This document shows positions 23,748-31,196 of a stretch of 45,894 nt of DNA, in pieces. Location: the NCBI GenBank assembly GCA_020638595.1, contig JACKIG010000031.1, positions 1 through 45,894 on the forward strand, given 5' to 3'. The first letter of the stretch is position 1, and each line of letters opens with the position of its first letter. The notes below the pieces were generated by a model. That model was not told where the DNA came from. It saw only the letters and a list, made by a program, of their open reading frames with translations, and did no database searches. This stretch comes from Rhodospirillaceae bacterium. GTDB taxonomy: Bacteria; Pseudomonadota; Alphaproteobacteria; DSM-16000; Inquilinaceae. Position numbers and translations under genes: made by a program.

Positions 23748-25550
23748 TCAGGCTGCCTTTCCTGCACCGGGATCATCGCCTTTTTTCTTCGCGGCGGCGG
23801 CATCGGCGGCGCCGCCGTAAAGGCGCTCGGCCGGCTGGGATTTGGTGATCACAACGTCCAGATAGCTCAGCTCCGGCTCCTCGGCGCCGCGATAGGCGGC
23901 CAGCGTGTGCTTCAGGTAGCGCTCGTCGTCGCGCTTCTCGAAGTCCAGCCGCTGGTGCGATCCGCGGGATTCCTGGCGCGCCAGGGCGCTGACAGCCACC
24001 GTCTGCGCGACCTGCAGCATGGCCTGCAGCTCCAGCAGGCCCATCAGGTCGGTGTTGAAGACCTTGGACTTGTCCTTGACGCAGATATCGGGCTCGCGCT
24101 GCCGCAGCTGGGCGAGGACGTCGCAGGTCGCCTTCATGCTGGCTTCGGTGCGGTAGATGCCCGCCCCTTCCTCCAGCGTCGACGACATGGCGTCGCGCAC
24201 GGTAGCCAGGCTCTCACCCTTGTCCTCGCGCTGGGTCAGCGCCACGATCCGGGCCTCGGCCTCGCGGCCCTTGGCCTCGACCGCCGCGTCGTTGCCGGCG
24301 GCGGAACGGCGCGCGACCTCGGCGGCGCCCAGGCCGGCCCGGCGCCCGAAGACCAGCAGTTCGGTCAGCGAGTTGGAGCCCAGGCGATTCGCGCCGTTGA
24401 TGCTGACGCAGGCGCATTCGCCGGCGGCGAACAGCCCCGAGACCGGCGTCGCCGCGTCGATATTCGTGTGGATGCCGCCCATCATGTAGTGGACGACCGG
24501 CCGCACCGGCACCGGCTCGTGCACCGGGTCCTTGCCCATATAGCTGGAGGCGAGGTCGCGCACGAAGGGCAGGCGCTCGTTGATCTTCTTCTCCCCCAGA
24601 TGGCGCATGTCCAGGAGGACCGTGTCGCCATAGGCCGTGGGGATGGTGTTGCCCTTCTGCTGTTCGTGCCAGAAGGCCTGGCTGAGGCGATCGCGCGGCC
24701 CCAGCTCCATCGCCTTCTTGCGCGGCCACGGGTCCGGCGGCCCCAGGCCATAGTCCTGCAGGTAGCGGTAGCCGTCCTTGTTGACCAGGATCCCGCCTTC
24801 GCCGCGGCAGCCTTCGGTCAGCAGGATGCCCGTGCCCGGCAGGCCGGTCGGGTGGTACTGGACGAATTCCATGTCCTTCAGCGGCACGCCGGCGCGATAG
24901 GCCATGGCCATGCCGTCGCCGGTCTTGATGGCGCCGTTGGTGGTGAAGGGGAAGATCTTGCCGGCGCCGCCCGCGGCGATGACCACCGACTTGGCCTTGA
25001 ACAGCGTGATCTGGCCGGTGCGCATTTCGATCGCCACGACGCCGCGGCACTGGCCGTCGTCGAGGATCAGGTCCGTGGCATAGAATTCGTCGAAGCGCTG
25101 GATGCTTTCGAACTGGATCGAGGTCTGGAACAGCGTGTGCAGGATGTGGAAGCCGCTCTTGTCGGCCGCGAACCAGGTCCGCTCGATCTTCATGCCGCCG
25201 AAGGGGCGCGTATTGGGCTGGCCCTCGGGTGTGCGGCTCCACGGGCAGCCCCAGTGCTCCAGCTGGATCAGCTGGCGCGGCGCATCCTCGATGAACAGCT
25301 CGACCGCGTCCTGGTCGGTCAGCCAGTCGCCGCCGGCCACGGTGTCGTTGAAATGGTTCTCAAGGCTGTCTTCGGCCCGGATGACGCCGGCGGCCCCGCC
25401 TTCCGCGGCAACCGTGTGGCTGCGCATCGGATAGACCTTGGAAATCAGAGCCACCTTCAGGCTTGGGTCTTCCTGGGCTATGGCGATCGCCGCCCTCAGC
25501 CCGGCGCCACCTGCCCCAACGATGGCGACGTCGGCCGAAACGATTTCCAT
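23748..25550 (-). CDS. frdA: Fumarate reductase flavoprotein subunit A
   Basis: The 600-residue catalytic subunit reduces fumarate to succinate on the cytoplasmic side. It has the FAD-binding start VAIVGAGGAGL, H45 in SHTVAAEGG for covalent flavin attachment, the substrate and capping motifs HYMMGGIHTN and RGEGGILVN, and GECACVSINGANRLGSNSL. Size and sequence follow E. coli FrdA (602 residues). The ATG at 25550 follows GGGGGAG; a longer in-frame start at 25610 adds a stretch unlike the family. It leads the operon frdABCD, COQ10-like, rquA. Confidence 0.95.
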   Translation of the reverse strand: MEIVSADVAIVGAGGAGLRAAIAIAQEDPSLKVALISKVYPMRSHTVAAEGGAAGVIRAEDSLENHFNDTVAGGDWLTDQDAVELFIEDAPRQLIQLEHWGCPWSRTPEGQPNTRPFGGMKIERTWFAADKSGFHILHTLFQTSIQFESIQRFDEFYATDLILDDGQCRGVVAIEMRTGQITLFKAKSVVIAAGGAGKIFPFTTNGAIKTGDGMAMAYRAGVPLKDMEFVQYHPTGLPGTGILLTEGCRGEGGILVNKDGYRYLQDYGLGPPDPWPRKKAMELGPRDRLSQAFWHEQQKGNTIPTAYGDTVLLDMRHLGEKKINERLPFVRDLASSYMGKDPVHEPVPVRPVVHYMMGGIHTNIDAATPVSGLFAAGECACVSINGANRLGSNSLTELLVFGRRAGLGAAEVARRSAAGNDAAVEAKGREAEARIVALTQREDKGESLATVRDAMSSTLEEGAGIYRTEASMKATCDVLAQLRQREPDICVKDKSKVFNTDLMGLLELQAMLQVAQTVAVSALARQESRGSHQRLDFEKRDDERYLKHTLAAYRGAEEPELSYLDVVITKSQPAERLYGGAADAAAAKKKGDDPGAGKAA

Positions 25551-25582
25551 AGAAACTACTCCCCCGCGCGGAACTCCAGCGC

Positions 25583-25610
25583 AGTCTATGGGGAATTGGC
25601 GACTTCGCAA
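25583..25610 (-). promoter_or_regulatory. Putative promoter of the frd-rquA operon
   Basis: On the minus strand TTGCGA (25605-25610), a 16-nt spacer and TAGACT (25583-25588) place a start near 25576, about 26 nt before frdA. Confidence 0.45.
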
Positions 25611-25691
25611 CGGCTATCTGACGCCTTTCGGTTGCGAGCGAAGGATTATCGCGCAGAGGCCTGCATTTGCGCTGGCCGCAAGCGCGGACAG

Positions 25692-25709
25692 ATCCCCCAA
25701 ATGGGGGAT
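25692..25709. promoter_or_regulatory. Perfect inverted repeat upstream of frdA
   Basis: ATCCCCCA and its exact complement TGGGGGAT flank an AA centre. The site is about 82 bp upstream of the putative frdA -35 hexamer, a usual distance for an activator. It could instead serve the divergent small gene. The regulator is unknown. Confidence 0.45.
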
Positions 25710-25920
25710 GACGCACTGCGATAGATGGTCGACACTGGCGCCTTACCGATGACAGACCCACGCGCATCGGACTGACAATGCCGGCGGGGCGCCTTGTTGC
25801 GGGGCTTCTCCCGGACGACTTCAGAGTGAATGACGGCCATCGGGTTAGCGCACATCGCGGGGATTTGTGGAGACACGCAGATCGACGATTGGTGCAGCTT
25901 GTCGAACCGGGAGAGTCCGG

Positions 25921-26124
25921 ATGGCCGAAATCCAGTACCTTGCCAGCCCGTCAGCTTCGGAAGAGGAGGACGTGACGGCCAGAGCCCAGGCTTTGGCCTG
26001 CTGTCTGAAGCAACTCGCCGAAGAGTGCGACGTGGCAGGCCTGTACGAAACCGCCGACCTGATCCGTACCGCCGCCCTGTCCGCGCTGGAAGAGGCGGGG
26101 CCGATGGGTGCCAGCCGGCATTGA
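25921..26124 (+). CDS. Small helical protein of unknown function
   Basis: The 67-residue product starts at ATG 25921 behind GGGAGAGTCCGG. It is acidic near the N-terminus (SEEEDVTARAQ) and then mostly alpha-helical by composition (LACCLKQLAEECDVAGLYETADLIRTAALSALEEA), with three cysteines, two of them adjacent. No family is recognised. A clear hairpin at 26132-26156 directly follows the stop, which supports a real transcription unit. A longer in-frame start at 25867 has no ribosome site. Confidence 0.55.
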   Translation: MAEIQYLASPSASEEEDVTARAQALACCLKQLAEECDVAGLYETADLIRTAALSALEEAGPMGASRH

Positions 26125-26131
26125 CGGGGAC

Positions 26132-26156
26132 CTGCCGCCGCGTCCCTCGGCGGCAG
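26132..26156 (+). terminator. Hairpin after the small 25921 gene
   Basis: A perfect 9-bp stem (26132-26140 with 26148-26156) with a 7-nt loop begins 8 nt past the stop. There is no T tract, so termination may be partial. Confidence 0.45.
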
Positions 26157-26218
26157 CGCCGGCAAGGCCGCCGGTTGGGCGTTCTGCGCGGTGACACCGA
26201 CCGGATGAGACTGAGATC

Positions 26219-26246
26219 TTGTTCCCGCCGGCAAAATCGCTACAGT
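26219..26246 (+). promoter_or_regulatory. Putative promoter of fabA-fabB-fabI
   Basis: TTGTTC (26219-26224), 16 nt, and TACAGT (26241-26246) predict a start near 26253, about 36 nt before the chosen fabA start. Confidence 0.4.
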
Positions 26247-26288
26247 CGCGATGCCTGAGTGCTGAGTGAAAGACCGGATTTCGGGGCT

Positions 26289-26816
26289 GTGAGCCGTAAG
26301 AGCAGCTATACCTACGACGACCTCCTGCAGTGTGCCCATGGAGAGCTGTTCGGACCCGGCAACGCGCGGCTGCCGTTGCCGCCGATGCTGATGTTCGACC
26401 GCATCACCCATATTTCCGCGCAAGGCGGTGCCTACGGAAAGGGGGAGGTGAAGGCCGAATTGGATGTCCGGCCGGACCTGTGGTTCTTCCAATGCCATTT
26501 CGAGAGCGATCCCGTGATGCCCGGTTGCCTGGGGCTGGATGCGCTGTGGCAGCTGCTGGGGTTCTTTCTCGGCTGGTCGGGGGTGATGGGGCGCGGGCGC
26601 GCCATCGCCTGCGGCGAGGTCAGGCTGAAGGGCCAGGTCCTGCCGTCGACCCGGCTCGTGAGCTATCAGCTGGATATCAAGCGGGTGATCCAGACGAAGC
26701 TTGCGCTGGGCATTGCCGATGCGGCTATGCTGGTCGAGGGCAAGGAGATCTACGAGGCCAAGGACCTGCGTGTGGGTCTGTTCACCACGGTCGACGAGCT
26801 CAAACCCGGCGGGTGA
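26289..26816 (+). CDS. fabA: 3-hydroxydecanoyl-ACP dehydratase/isomerase FabA
   Basis: The 175-residue enzyme dehydrates 3-hydroxydecanoyl-ACP and isomerises the product to the cis-3 form, the branch point to unsaturated fatty acids. The family start SSYTYDDLLQCAHGELFGPGNA and the active-site region FQCHFESDPVMPGCLGLDALWQ, with the catalytic His and Asp, are present. The GTG at 26289 is chosen because the family N-terminus begins there; a GTG at 26259 is in frame but lies only about 6 nt after the predicted transcript start. fabB follows 10 nt later, the usual pairing. Confidence 0.95.
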   Translation: MSRKSSYTYDDLLQCAHGELFGPGNARLPLPPMLMFDRITHISAQGGAYGKGEVKAELDVRPDLWFFQCHFESDPVMPGCLGLDALWQLLGFFLGWSGVMGRGRAIACGEVRLKGQVLPSTRLVSYQLDIKRVIQTKLALGIADAAMLVEGKEIYEAKDLRVGLFTTVDELKPGG

Positions 26817-26826
26817 GGAAATCGCG

Positions 26827-28044
26827 ATGCGACGCGTCGTTGTCACGGGGCTGGGAATCGTTTCCAGCATCGGAAACAACAGCCAGGAGGTTCTCGGCAG
26901 CCTGTTCGACGGCCGCTCGGGAATCAGTTCCGCCCAGTCCTACAAGGACCTGGGCTTCCGCAGCCAGATTCACGGCGACATCAAGGTCGACCTGGACAGC
27001 CTGATCGACCGCAAGGTCCGTCGCTTCATGGGTGACGGCGCGGCGTACAACTACCTGGCCATGGAACAGGCGATCGCCGACTCCGGGCTGGAGGCTGACG
27101 AGATCAGCAACGAGCGCACCGGGCTGATTATGGGCTCGGGCGGGCCGTCGACCCGCAACCTGATCGCCGCGGCCGATATCGCGCGCGAGAAGGGGCCGAA
27201 GCGTGTCGGCCCCTATATGGTGCCGCGGGCGATGTCGAGCACCAATTCCGCGGTGCTGGCGACCCATTTCAAGATTCTCGGGGTCAACTACTCCATCACG
27301 TCTGCCTGCTCGACCTCGGCCCATTGCATCGGCAATGGCGGCGAGCTGATCCAGTGGGGCAAGCAGGACGTGGTCTTCGCCGGCGGCGGGGAGGAGCTGG
27401 ACTGGACCCTGTCGGTGCTGTTCGACGCCATGGGTGCCCTGTCCAGCAAGTACAACGACCAGCCGCACCGGGCCTCGCGCCCGTTCGACCGCGACCGCGA
27501 CGGCTTCGTCATCGCCGGCGGCGGCGGTGTGGTGGTGCTGGAGGAGCTGGAGCATGCGCGCGCCCGCGGCGCCAAGATCTATGGCGAGCTGGCGGGCTAC
27601 GGCGCCAACTCCGACGGCTACGACATGGTTCAGCCGTCGGGCGAGGGGGCGGTGCGCTGCATGAAGATGGCCCTGTCGACGCTGGACTGCCCGGTGGACT
27701 ACATCAACGCCCACGGCACTTCGACCCCGGTGGGCGATACGGCGGAGCTGGACGCCGTGCGCAAGGTGTTCGGCGACCGCATCCCGGTGATCAGTTCCAC
27801 CAAATCGCTGACAGGACATTCCCTGGGGGCCACCGGCGTGCACGAGGCGATCTATTCCATCTTGATGATGCAGAACGATTTCGTCTCGGCCTCGGCGAAT
27901 ATCGACAACCCGGATCCTGCTTGCGAAGGACTGCCCATCGCCTATGAGCGCCGCGACAATGCCGGGCTCAACTGTGTCCTTTCCAACAGTTTCGGGTTCG
28001 GCGGCACCAATGCCTGCCTCGCCTTCAAGCGCTATGCCGCCTAA
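26827..28044 (+). CDS. fabB: 3-oxoacyl-ACP synthase I FabB
   Basis: The 405-residue condensing enzyme elongates acyl-ACP, including the cis-3-decenoyl-ACP made by FabA. The catalytic Cys is in TSACSTSAHCIG, and the two His are in NAHGTSTPVGD and TGHSLGATGVHEA. The ending FGFGGTNACLAFKR is typical. The ATG at 26827 follows GAGGAAATC. It lies between fabA and fabI, each within about 10 nt, so the three form an operon for unsaturated fatty acid synthesis. Confidence 0.96.
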   Translation: MRRVVVTGLGIVSSIGNNSQEVLGSLFDGRSGISSAQSYKDLGFRSQIHGDIKVDLDSLIDRKVRRFMGDGAAYNYLAMEQAIADSGLEADEISNERTGLIMGSGGPSTRNLIAAADIAREKGPKRVGPYMVPRAMSSTNSAVLATHFKILGVNYSITSACSTSAHCIGNGGELIQWGKQDVVFAGGGEELDWTLSVLFDAMGALSSKYNDQPHRASRPFDRDRDGFVIAGGGGVVVLEELEHARARGAKIYGELAGYGANSDGYDMVQPSGEGAVRCMKMALSTLDCPVDYINAHGTSTPVGDTAELDAVRKVFGDRIPVISSTKSLTGHSLGATGVHEAIYSILMMQNDFVSASANIDNPDPACEGLPIAYERRDNAGLNCVLSNSFGFGGTNACLAFKRYAA

Positions 28045-28051
28045 GGGACCG

Positions 28052-28909
28052 GTGAGCGAACAGGTCGTGGCCAGCCAAATGCCTCGCCGCACGGACGGAC
28101 TGATGGCGGGCCGTCGCGGGCTCGTCATGGGGGTCGCCAACAAGCATTCCATTGCCTGGGCGATCGCGCGCCGCCTCTATGAGGACGGTGCCGAAATGGC
28201 CTTCACCTATCAGGGCGAGCCGGTGCGGCGCCGGGTGGAGCCGTTGGCCCAATCGCTGGGCAGCGACATGATCCTGCCCTGCGACGTCGAAGACGAATCG
28301 GCGATGGACAAGGTGTTCGACGACCTGGGGGCCCATTGGGGCAGCCTGGACTTCGTGGTCCACGCCATCGCCTATTCGGACAAGGAGGAGCTGAAGGGCC
28401 GCTACGTCGACACGACGCCCGGCAACTTCTCGCGCACGATGCGCATTTCCTGCTTCTCGTTCACGGCACTGGCGCGGCGGGCGGCCCCGCTGATGTCCGC
28501 CGGCGGCAGCCTGCTGACCCTGACCTATATCGGCGCCGACCGGGTGATGCCGAACTACAACGTCATGGGCGTGGCCAAGGCGGCCCTGGAGGCAAGCGTA
28601 CGCTACATCGCCGCCGACCTGGGTCCCCAGGGTGTACGCGTCAACGCCATTTCCGCCGGACCGATGCGTACGCTCGCCGGCAGCGCGATCGCCGACGCCC
28701 GGTACGTCTTCAAGTTCAACCAGCAGAACGCCCCCCTGCGCCGCACGATCCTGCAGGAAGAGGTGGGCGGTGCGGCCCTCTACCTGCTCAGCGACCTTGC
28801 CGGCGGCGTCACCGGCGAAATCCACTACGTCGACAGCGGCTTCCACGCCATCGGCATGCCCCGCGCCCCGAAGGACGAAGCGGAACCGGAGGGCGAGGCC
28901 CAGCCCTGA
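28052..28909 (+). CDS. fabI: Enoyl-ACP reductase (NADH) FabI
   Basis: The 285-residue short-chain dehydrogenase reduces enoyl-ACP in the last step of each elongation cycle. It has the FabI cofactor motif GLVMGVANKHSIAW and the active site YIGADRVMPNYNVMGVAK with the Tyr and Lys at the expected spacing, then NAISAGPMRTLA. A C-terminal acidic tail (KDEAEPEGEA) extends past the family core. The GTG at 28052, 7 nt after fabB with AGGGA upstream, is taken; ATG 28079 is an alternative that removes nine residues. Confidence 0.94.
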   Translation: MSEQVVASQMPRRTDGLMAGRRGLVMGVANKHSIAWAIARRLYEDGAEMAFTYQGEPVRRRVEPLAQSLGSDMILPCDVEDESAMDKVFDDLGAHWGSLDFVVHAIAYSDKEELKGRYVDTTPGNFSRTMRISCFSFTALARRAAPLMSAGGSLLTLTYIGADRVMPNYNVMGVAKAALEASVRYIAADLGPQGVRVNAISAGPMRTLAGSAIADARYVFKFNQQNAPLRRTILQEEVGGAALYLLSDLAGGVTGEIHYVDSGFHAIGMPRAPKDEAEPEGEAQP

Positions 28910-28960
28910 GCCCTGCGCCCAACGCGCCATCCGCCACCACACCCCATGGCATTGGCGGCA

Positions 28961-28985
28961 TTGGGGTCAGGTCTTTGATTATCGT
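28961..28985 (+). repeat. 25-bp repeat, copy 1
   Basis: This copy begins TTGGGGTCAGGTCTTTGATT and runs to 28985. It differs from copy 2 at one base and from the inverted copy 3 at two bases. Confidence 0.9.
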
Positions 28986-28991
28986 GTGACG

Positions 28992-29016
28992 TTGGGGTCA
29001 GGTCTTTGATCATCGT
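28992..29016 (+). repeat. 25-bp repeat, copy 2
   Basis: Direct repeat of copy 1, 31 bp start to start, with one mismatch (position 20, T to C). Confidence 0.9.
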
Positions 29017-29158
29017 ATTTCTTGGTATGGTGGAGCTGTCGCCGTCCCTTCACCGGGGGAACAGCCGAGGGCCACCTCTTGGTGATCGAACAGCGCTTTC
29101 AGGCTGGCAGGGGGGCGGCCGCCGTGCACCGGCCTGGAAGGGCATTGCCATTCCCGAT

Positions 29159-29183
29159 ACGATAGTCAAAGACCTGACCCCAG
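29159..29183 (-). repeat. 25-bp repeat, copy 3 (inverted)
   Basis: Inverted relative to copies 1 and 2, with two mismatches to copy 1. Together with copy 1 it bounds a segment of about 223 bp, as terminal inverted repeats would. Confidence 0.9.
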
Positions 29184-29197
29184 GCCTTCGTGCACCG

Positions 29198-29236
29198 GCC
29201 CGAGAGATTCTCGCCTGCGCGAGGATCTTCTCGGGC
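29198..29236. terminator. Imperfect hairpin between convergent units
   Basis: GCCCGAGAGATTCTCG pairs with CGAGGATCTTCTCGGGC across a short loop, with a bulge and one mismatch. It lies 68 nt beyond the stop of the DUF3179 gene and has AT-rich flanks only downstream (29258-29265). Confidence 0.45.
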
Positions 29237-29303
29237 AGCGCGCGGACCTTCCGCTGAGAAAACCGATACCGGCCGGGCCGGCGGCGGCCTGCCGGGTGGG
29301 CCG

Positions 29304-30665
29304 CTACTGCCCCGGCACAAAGACCTCGGCGTCGCGCAGGTATCCCGCCCAGGCGAACCAATAGGCGACGTGGCCGGCCTCGCGGGGCAGGGTGCGGCCG
29401 TCGTCGGCGACCAGGGCGGCTTCCGTCACCGTCCAGGTGCGGCCGTCGCCGATCAGGCGGTCGAGGTCGTCGCCGGCGGCGGCGAAGCGGATGCCGTCGC
29501 GGCGGTAGGCGCGGACGGTGCGGGTCGCCTGGTCGCCCACCAGCACGACATCGATCAGGCCAACGCTGTCGTTGATCACTGCGCCGCCGGCGAAGGCCGC
29601 CAGCGGCCAGGCCTTGGCGCCGCCGGGGGCGCGGATGCCGAAGACATAGTCCTTGGCCGCGAACGTGTCGTCGTACAGCACCGCCGGGAACATCAGCTCC
29701 GGACTGGCGAAATAGGTGCTGTAGGCGGCGCCCGGGCGATAGTCGCGCTGATAGCCGGTGTCCGGCGCCAGCACGCGGGTGTCGGGGTGCTCTCCGCGCC
29801 ACTCGCCCCAGGCGGTGATGGCGACGGGGCGGATGGTCAGTTCGATGCCCGATCCGGTCAGCGGCCCCACCACCGGGCGGCCGGTGAACTGGTTCCACAG
29901 GCTGCGGGTGGCCGTGTCGTACATCAGCTTGTTGGAGCGGTAGAGGAAGCCGGAGGAGCCGAAGACGAAGGGTTCGCCGTCCACCGTCGTCTCGAACAGG
30001 ATGCCGGCGCCGCACAGCGTGCAATAGGCCAGCGACACCGGCACGCCGCCGATGACGTCGTTGAACATCTCGTGCCAGTCGAGGATGCGCAGGGGATAGG
30101 CGCGGGCATCGCCGTTGATCTCGATCCCGAACACCAGGTCCTCTGCCCGCAGATAGGCGGCGTCGCCGGCGGCAATCAGGTCGGGGTTGGTCAGCGCCGG
30201 GATGCCGTCGACACGCACGCCGCCCCACACGATCTCCTCCAGCCGGATCTCGTGCGCCACGCCGGGCGGCAGGAAATCGGCGAAGCGCGGGTCGATGCGG
30301 GCATACAGCGCACGCTGGAAATCGGCATAGCTGGGGTGGAGGGGGGGCGCGGCGGCGCGTTCCTGCCACAGCATCCAGTCGAACCAGGTGTCCGCGGCTG
30401 CGCCTGTCAGGTCCCGCAATGCGGCCTGCAGTTCGTCGGTCGGCACCGGCGAGAACCGCATGGCGGTGATCAGGGTGTGCGCCAGGCGGCCGTCGCCGTC
30501 CTCGACCAGCGCCGCCAGCGCCTGGCGTGCCGGCTCGCGATCGTCGAACACCAGGGTCAGGCTGTCGTGCAGGATGTCGTCGTCGCTGCGCTCCGCAAGG
30601 GCGGGAAGCGGCAATGCCGCCGCCAGGACGAAGGCAACCGCCTGGGCGGCACGGGTCATGGGCAT
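29304..30665 (-). CDS. Secreted DUF3179 domain protein
   Basis: The 453-residue protein has a signal peptide (MTRAAQAVAFVLAAALPLPALA) and so acts outside the cytoplasm. The main part, from about 130, is DUF3179: RAYPLRILDWHEMFNDVIGGVP, then LAYCTLCGAGILFE with a CxxC pair, and FGSSGFLYRSNKLMYD. The function is unknown in the family. Residues 30-120 form a helical lead with acidic patches. The ATG at 30665 has GGAGG nine bases before it, an excellent ribosome site. No operon partner is on the same strand, so it is probably transcribed alone. Confidence 0.9.
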   Translation of the reverse strand: MPMTRAAQAVAFVLAAALPLPALAERSDDDILHDSLTLVFDDREPARQALAALVEDGDGRLAHTLITAMRFSPVPTDELQAALRDLTGAAADTWFDWMLWQERAAAPPLHPSYADFQRALYARIDPRFADFLPPGVAHEIRLEEIVWGGVRVDGIPALTNPDLIAAGDAAYLRAEDLVFGIEINGDARAYPLRILDWHEMFNDVIGGVPVSLAYCTLCGAGILFETTVDGEPFVFGSSGFLYRSNKLMYDTATRSLWNQFTGRPVVGPLTGSGIELTIRPVAITAWGEWRGEHPDTRVLAPDTGYQRDYRPGAAYSTYFASPELMFPAVLYDDTFAAKDYVFGIRAPGGAKAWPLAAFAGGAVINDSVGLIDVVLVGDQATRTVRAYRRDGIRFAAAGDDLDRLIGDGRTWTVTEAALVADDGRTLPREAGHVAYWFAWAGYLRDAEVFVPGQ

Positions 30666-30846
30666 GGGATCGCACCTCCTTCGTCTTCCGCGGCAGGTCG
30701 AGCGGGCAGGACGGACGATGCCCCGCCCGCAGCGTGTCCGCCAGACGCGCTCACGCGATCGTTTCGAGGCGTGATGGGCCGGTGGAGGCGTGCCCGCAGC
30801 AGCGGGATGTCGTGCGCGGCGAGCGGCCATGGTACGGTCCGTACGC

Positions 30847-31173
30847 ATGGACAATCCCACCAACCGTCGGATGATCGGCCACCGGCCGGGCGATCAGCGG
30901 CCCGGGATCACCGCGTGGGTGCTGCCCTTCGTGGCGCTTGCCGCCGGTGTCGGGCTGATCGCGCTCGACATCCTCGGCGATGCCGGCCAGGCATGGTTCG
31001 CCGCCGGGTGTTTCTTCATCAGCATCGGTGCGGCGACGACCCTGTTCAACGCCGCAGCGATCGCCAAGGGCCGGTCGGCGCGCGTGCTGCGGTCGGTGCC
31101 GATGAGCGTCGGCCTTCTCGGCCTGATCGCCGTGACGCTGGTGTGGACGATCTTGGCCGGCCTTTTCGGATAG
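30847..31173 (+). CDS. Small membrane protein of unknown function
   Basis: The 108-residue product has a basic N-terminus of about 22 residues and three predicted membrane helices (AWVLPFVALAAGVGLIALDIL, AWFAAGCFFISIGAATTLFN and VGLLGLIAVTLVWTILAGLF). I recognise no family. The ATG at 30847 is the start that gives a typical positively charged N-terminus; ATG 30829 is also in frame. A 13-bp dyad (GTACGG-T-CCGTAC) lies at 30833-30845, immediately before the start. The next gene starts 23 nt later on the same strand. Confidence 0.6.
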   Translation: MDNPTNRRMIGHRPGDQRPGITAWVLPFVALAAGVGLIALDILGDAGQAWFAAGCFFISIGAATTLFNAAAIAKGRSARVLRSVPMSVGLLGLIAVTLVWTILAGLFG

Positions 31174-31196
31174 CCGCTATGGCAGGGAGGGGGGGA

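Larger units (their letters stand above)
25551..25920. other. Intergenic control region between frdA and the small 25921 gene
   Basis: These 370 nt lie between divergent genes. They contain a candidate frdA promoter (25583-25610), a perfect 18-bp inverted repeat (25692-25709) and, near 25905, the ribosome site of the small plus-strand gene. I found no FNR-type TTGAT-N4-ATCAA box. Confidence 0.6.
28910..29303. other. Intergenic region with a repeat-bounded element
   Basis: No gene is seen in these 394 nt. The region holds three copies of a 25-bp repeat (28961, 28992 and, inverted, 29159), about 140 nt of unique sequence between them, and a strong hairpin at 29198-29236 near the end of the convergent DUF3179 gene. 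It looks like a small non-autonomous mobile element or a remnant of one. Confidence 0.6.

Noticed and set aside
22278..25550. Naming the complex II genes sdhCDAB
   Set aside because: The two anchor proteins match FrdC and FrdD of E. coli in length and motifs, the gene order is A-B-C-D, and rquA follows, so fumarate reductase is the better call.
25551..25690. FNR/FixK box upstream of frdA, for example the TTGGCGACTTCGCAA stretch
   Set aside because: It lacks the TTGAT-N4-ATCAA core and only three to four half-site positions match.
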